Below are positions 12,263 through 13,407 of a stretch of 13,407 nucleotides of DNA, piece after piece. The position numbers and the translations under genes are program-made. Source of the DNA: Rikenella sp. (lineage in GTDB: Bacteria; Bacteroidota; Bacteroidia; Bacteroidales; Rikenellaceae); assembly GCA_029054535.1 (NCBI GenBank), contig JAIDFC010000161.1, positions 1-13,407 of the forward strand. Reading direction: 5' to 3'. The notes under the pieces were generated by a model. That model searched no databases and was not told the DNA's origin. It worked only from the letters and a program-made list of their open reading frames with translations. Position 1 is the stretch's first letter. Each line of letters starts with the position of its first letter.

Positions 12263-13081
12263 TTATTGGAACGCCGCGATCCCGACCGCCATCACCGCCA
12301 TACCGACGATCAATCCCCAAATCGCGACATGGTGTTCCCCGTAGCGATGCGCCGCCGGCAGGAGTTCGTCCAGCGAGATATAGACCATGATCCCGGCAAT
12401 CACCGCAAAGATATAACCCAACAACATCGGCGTCAGGAACGGCGCAAGGATCAGGTAGCCGACCAACGCCCCCACCGGTTCGGCCAACCCGGAGAGGAAC
12501 GAGAAGAGAAAAGCCTTCCGCCTGCTCCCCGTGGCATAGTAGACCGGCACCGAGACAGCAATCCCCTCCGGAATATTGTGAATAGCGATCGCCACGGCAA
12601 TAGCAATCCCCACCTGCGGACTCTGCAAAGCGGCCATAAACGTAGCGATCCCCTCCGGGAAGTTGTGTATCCCGATCACCAACGCCATCATCACCCCCGT
12701 CCGCATCATGTGTTTTTTCGGATCCGCGGCCGCCATCCCCTCCCGGCGTCGCATACTCTCGACGCTCCGTATCTCATGCGGATTCTCGACCTCCGGAACG
12801 AGCTTGTCGATCAGCGCGATAAAGAGAATCCCGCCGAAAAATGCGATGGCCGTCGCGATCCCTCCCCAGCGCTCTCCGTAATCTTCCCCCAGAATTTCGG
12901 TCGCCTGCGGAAAGAGGTCTACGAACGAGATATAAATCATCACGCCGGCCGAAAAACCGAGCGCAAAGGAGAGGAATTTACGGTTGGTCCGCCGCGCGAG
13001 CAAAGCGATAAGGCTTCCTATCCCGGTCGAGAGCCCCGCCAGGAGGGTCAACAAGAAAGCATACGTAACATTCTGTTCCAT
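12263..13081 (-). CDS. zupT: ZIP-family metal transporter, ZupT type
   Basis: A 272-aa inner-membrane ZIP transporter, probably importing Zn2+ and perhaps other divalent metals. It has eight hydrophobic segments, with the family's two metal-site helices clearly marked: IGIHNFPEGIATF (136-148) in TM4 and IAIHNIPEGIAVS (166-178) in TM5, plus Glu201 in SGLAEPVGA and Asp238/Glu239 in the last part. The cytoplasmic loop (about 95-125) is charged, with His102 and His124, as is typical of ZIPs. Length fits ZupT. It starts 81 bp after the purE stop and is followed 21 bp later by a 51-aa peptide gene. The spacer before it has an inverted repeat but no clear -7 box, so it may be read from purE or from an unseen promoter. 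Confidence 0.92.
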   Translation of the reverse strand: MEQNVTYAFLLTLLAGLSTGIGSLIALLARRTNRKFLSFALGFSAGVMIYISFVDLFPQATEILGEDYGERWGGIATAIAFFGGILFIALIDKLVPEVENPHEIRSVESMRRREGMAAADPKKHMMRTGVMMALVIGIHNFPEGIATFMAALQSPQVGIAIAVAIAIHNIPEGIAVSVPVYYATGSRRKAFLFSFLSGLAEPVGALVGYLILAPFLTPMLLGYIFAVIAGIMVYISLDELLPAAHRYGEHHVAIWGLIVGMAVMAVGIAAFQ

Positions 13082-13115
13082 CGGTAACGATTCAAATGAT
13101 CCTCAGAGAGACTCC

Positions 13116-13136
13116 GCAAATTCCGTTCCGATTTGC
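13116..13136. repeat. inverted repeat in the purE-zupT spacer
   Basis: GCAAAT (13116-13121) and ATTTGC (13131-13136) flank a 9-nt spacer, 35 bp before the zupT start. This has the size of an operator for a dimeric regulator such as a Fur/Zur-type protein, but the sequence is not a recognised Zur box and no regulator gene is in view. Confidence 0.3.
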
Positions 13137-13162
13137 TCGCCGCGACCGTCTGCGACGAACAA

Positions 13163-13407
13163 CTACCGCACCCGGTTCCGGAACTCCACCTCGGCCAATT
13201 CCCGATTGGCCTGCGCGATTTTGTCCGCCAGTTCGGCTTTGAATTTCAGCATCCGGGCCTGCAATTCCGGTTCTCCCGTCGCAATGATCTGCACGGCCAG
13301 AATCGCCGCATTCTTCGCCCCGTCCAGCGCCACGGTCGCCACCGGAATCCCCGACGGCATCTGCAACATCGACAGAATGCTATCCCACCCGTCGATCGAA
13401 TTGGAGG
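13163..13407 (-). CDS. purE: 5-(carboxyamino)imidazole ribonucleotide mutase, C-terminal part, truncated by window edge
   Basis: The last 80 residues of PurE, which converts N5-CAIR to CAIR in purine synthesis. The frame continues open through the right edge. The visible part opens SNSIDGWDSILSMLQMP, then GIPVATVALDGAKNAAILAVQI and a long charged C-terminal helix ending EVEFRNRVR; the LDSLLSxxQMPxGxPVxTVA motif and the A-x-NAA segment are family hallmarks. The catalytic GSxSD loop near the N-terminus is outside the window, so enzyme class cannot be checked. The stop at 13163 leaves 81 bp before zupT. Nothing in the visible part looks damaged. Confidence 0.92.
   Translation of the reverse strand, partial: SNSIDGWDSILSMLQMPSGIPVATVALDGAKNAAILAVQIIATGEPELQARMLKFKAELADKIAQANRELAEVEFRNRVR

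Noticed and set aside
12065..13087. A 340-codon plus-strand open frame opposite zupT
   Set aside because: Low-complexity Arg/His/Pro translation opposite a transporter with intact ZIP motifs.
1..13407. Mobile element, CRISPR array, defence island, tRNA/rRNA gene or riboswitch
   Set aside because: I found no transposase or integrase, no regularly spaced repeats, no cloverleaf and no recognised riboswitch; gene content and base use look like ordinary core chromosome.

Overview
The window looks like the chromosome of a Bacteroidota member, most plausibly an anaerobic gut-type lineage such as Rikenellaceae/Alistipes. That genus-level guess rests on moderately high GC by eye, the protein variants seen (a PGDH with Lys in place of the catalytic His, a YicC with an EIKSLNSKQ motif), exact TAnnTTTG promoter -7 boxes, weak Shine-Dalgarno sequences, and a complete 2-oxoacid:ferredoxin oxidoreductase. 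Most of the window is housekeeping sequence. I see no prophage, insertion sequence, CRISPR array, tRNA or rRNA.

Layout. (1) Bases 2-2026, plus strand: the 3' part of a 23S rRNA m5U methyltransferase (rlmD-like, cut by the left edge), a stand-alone MnmD-type tRNA methyltransferase, and cytidine deaminase overlapping it by 11 bp. (2) Bases 2048-4311, minus strand: a tight operon of yicC-family endoribonuclease, gmk, nadD and a 76-aa TPR protein, with starts and stops touching. (3) Bases 4427-7826, plus strand: serC, serA and a DUF1015 gene, the phosphorylated serine pathway without serB in view. A perfect 24-bp inverted repeat lies between serC and serA and a terminator ends the unit. (4) Bases 7951-10711, plus strand: a clear promoter and four genes for a Vor/Kor-type 2-oxoacid:ferredoxin oxidoreductase in the order ferredoxin (delta), alpha (VorB), TPP-binding beta, gamma. 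(5) Bases 10737-11953: a membrane-anchored LytTR regulator (minus) diverging from a 103-aa MotA/TolQ/ExbB-like membrane protein (plus). Their shared spacer carries two 9-bp direct repeats 12 bp apart, the classical LytTR-site geometry, just upstream of a -7 box. (6) Bases 12086-13407, minus strand: the 3' end of purE (cut by the right edge), a ZupT-type ZIP metal transporter, and an unannotated-looking 51-aa single-pass membrane peptide behind it.

How the genes work together. The serine operon turns 3-phosphoglycerate into phosphoserine. The DUF1015 protein carries a DGHHR motif reminiscent of ParB-fold proteins that include serine kinases, so it may handle phosphoserine. The Vor/Kor complex links oxidative decarboxylation of 2-oxo acids to ferredoxin reduction, as expected in an anaerobe that ferments amino acids. 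The LytTR/mini-ExbB pair is the least explained part and the best candidate for an undescribed regulatory or transport system.
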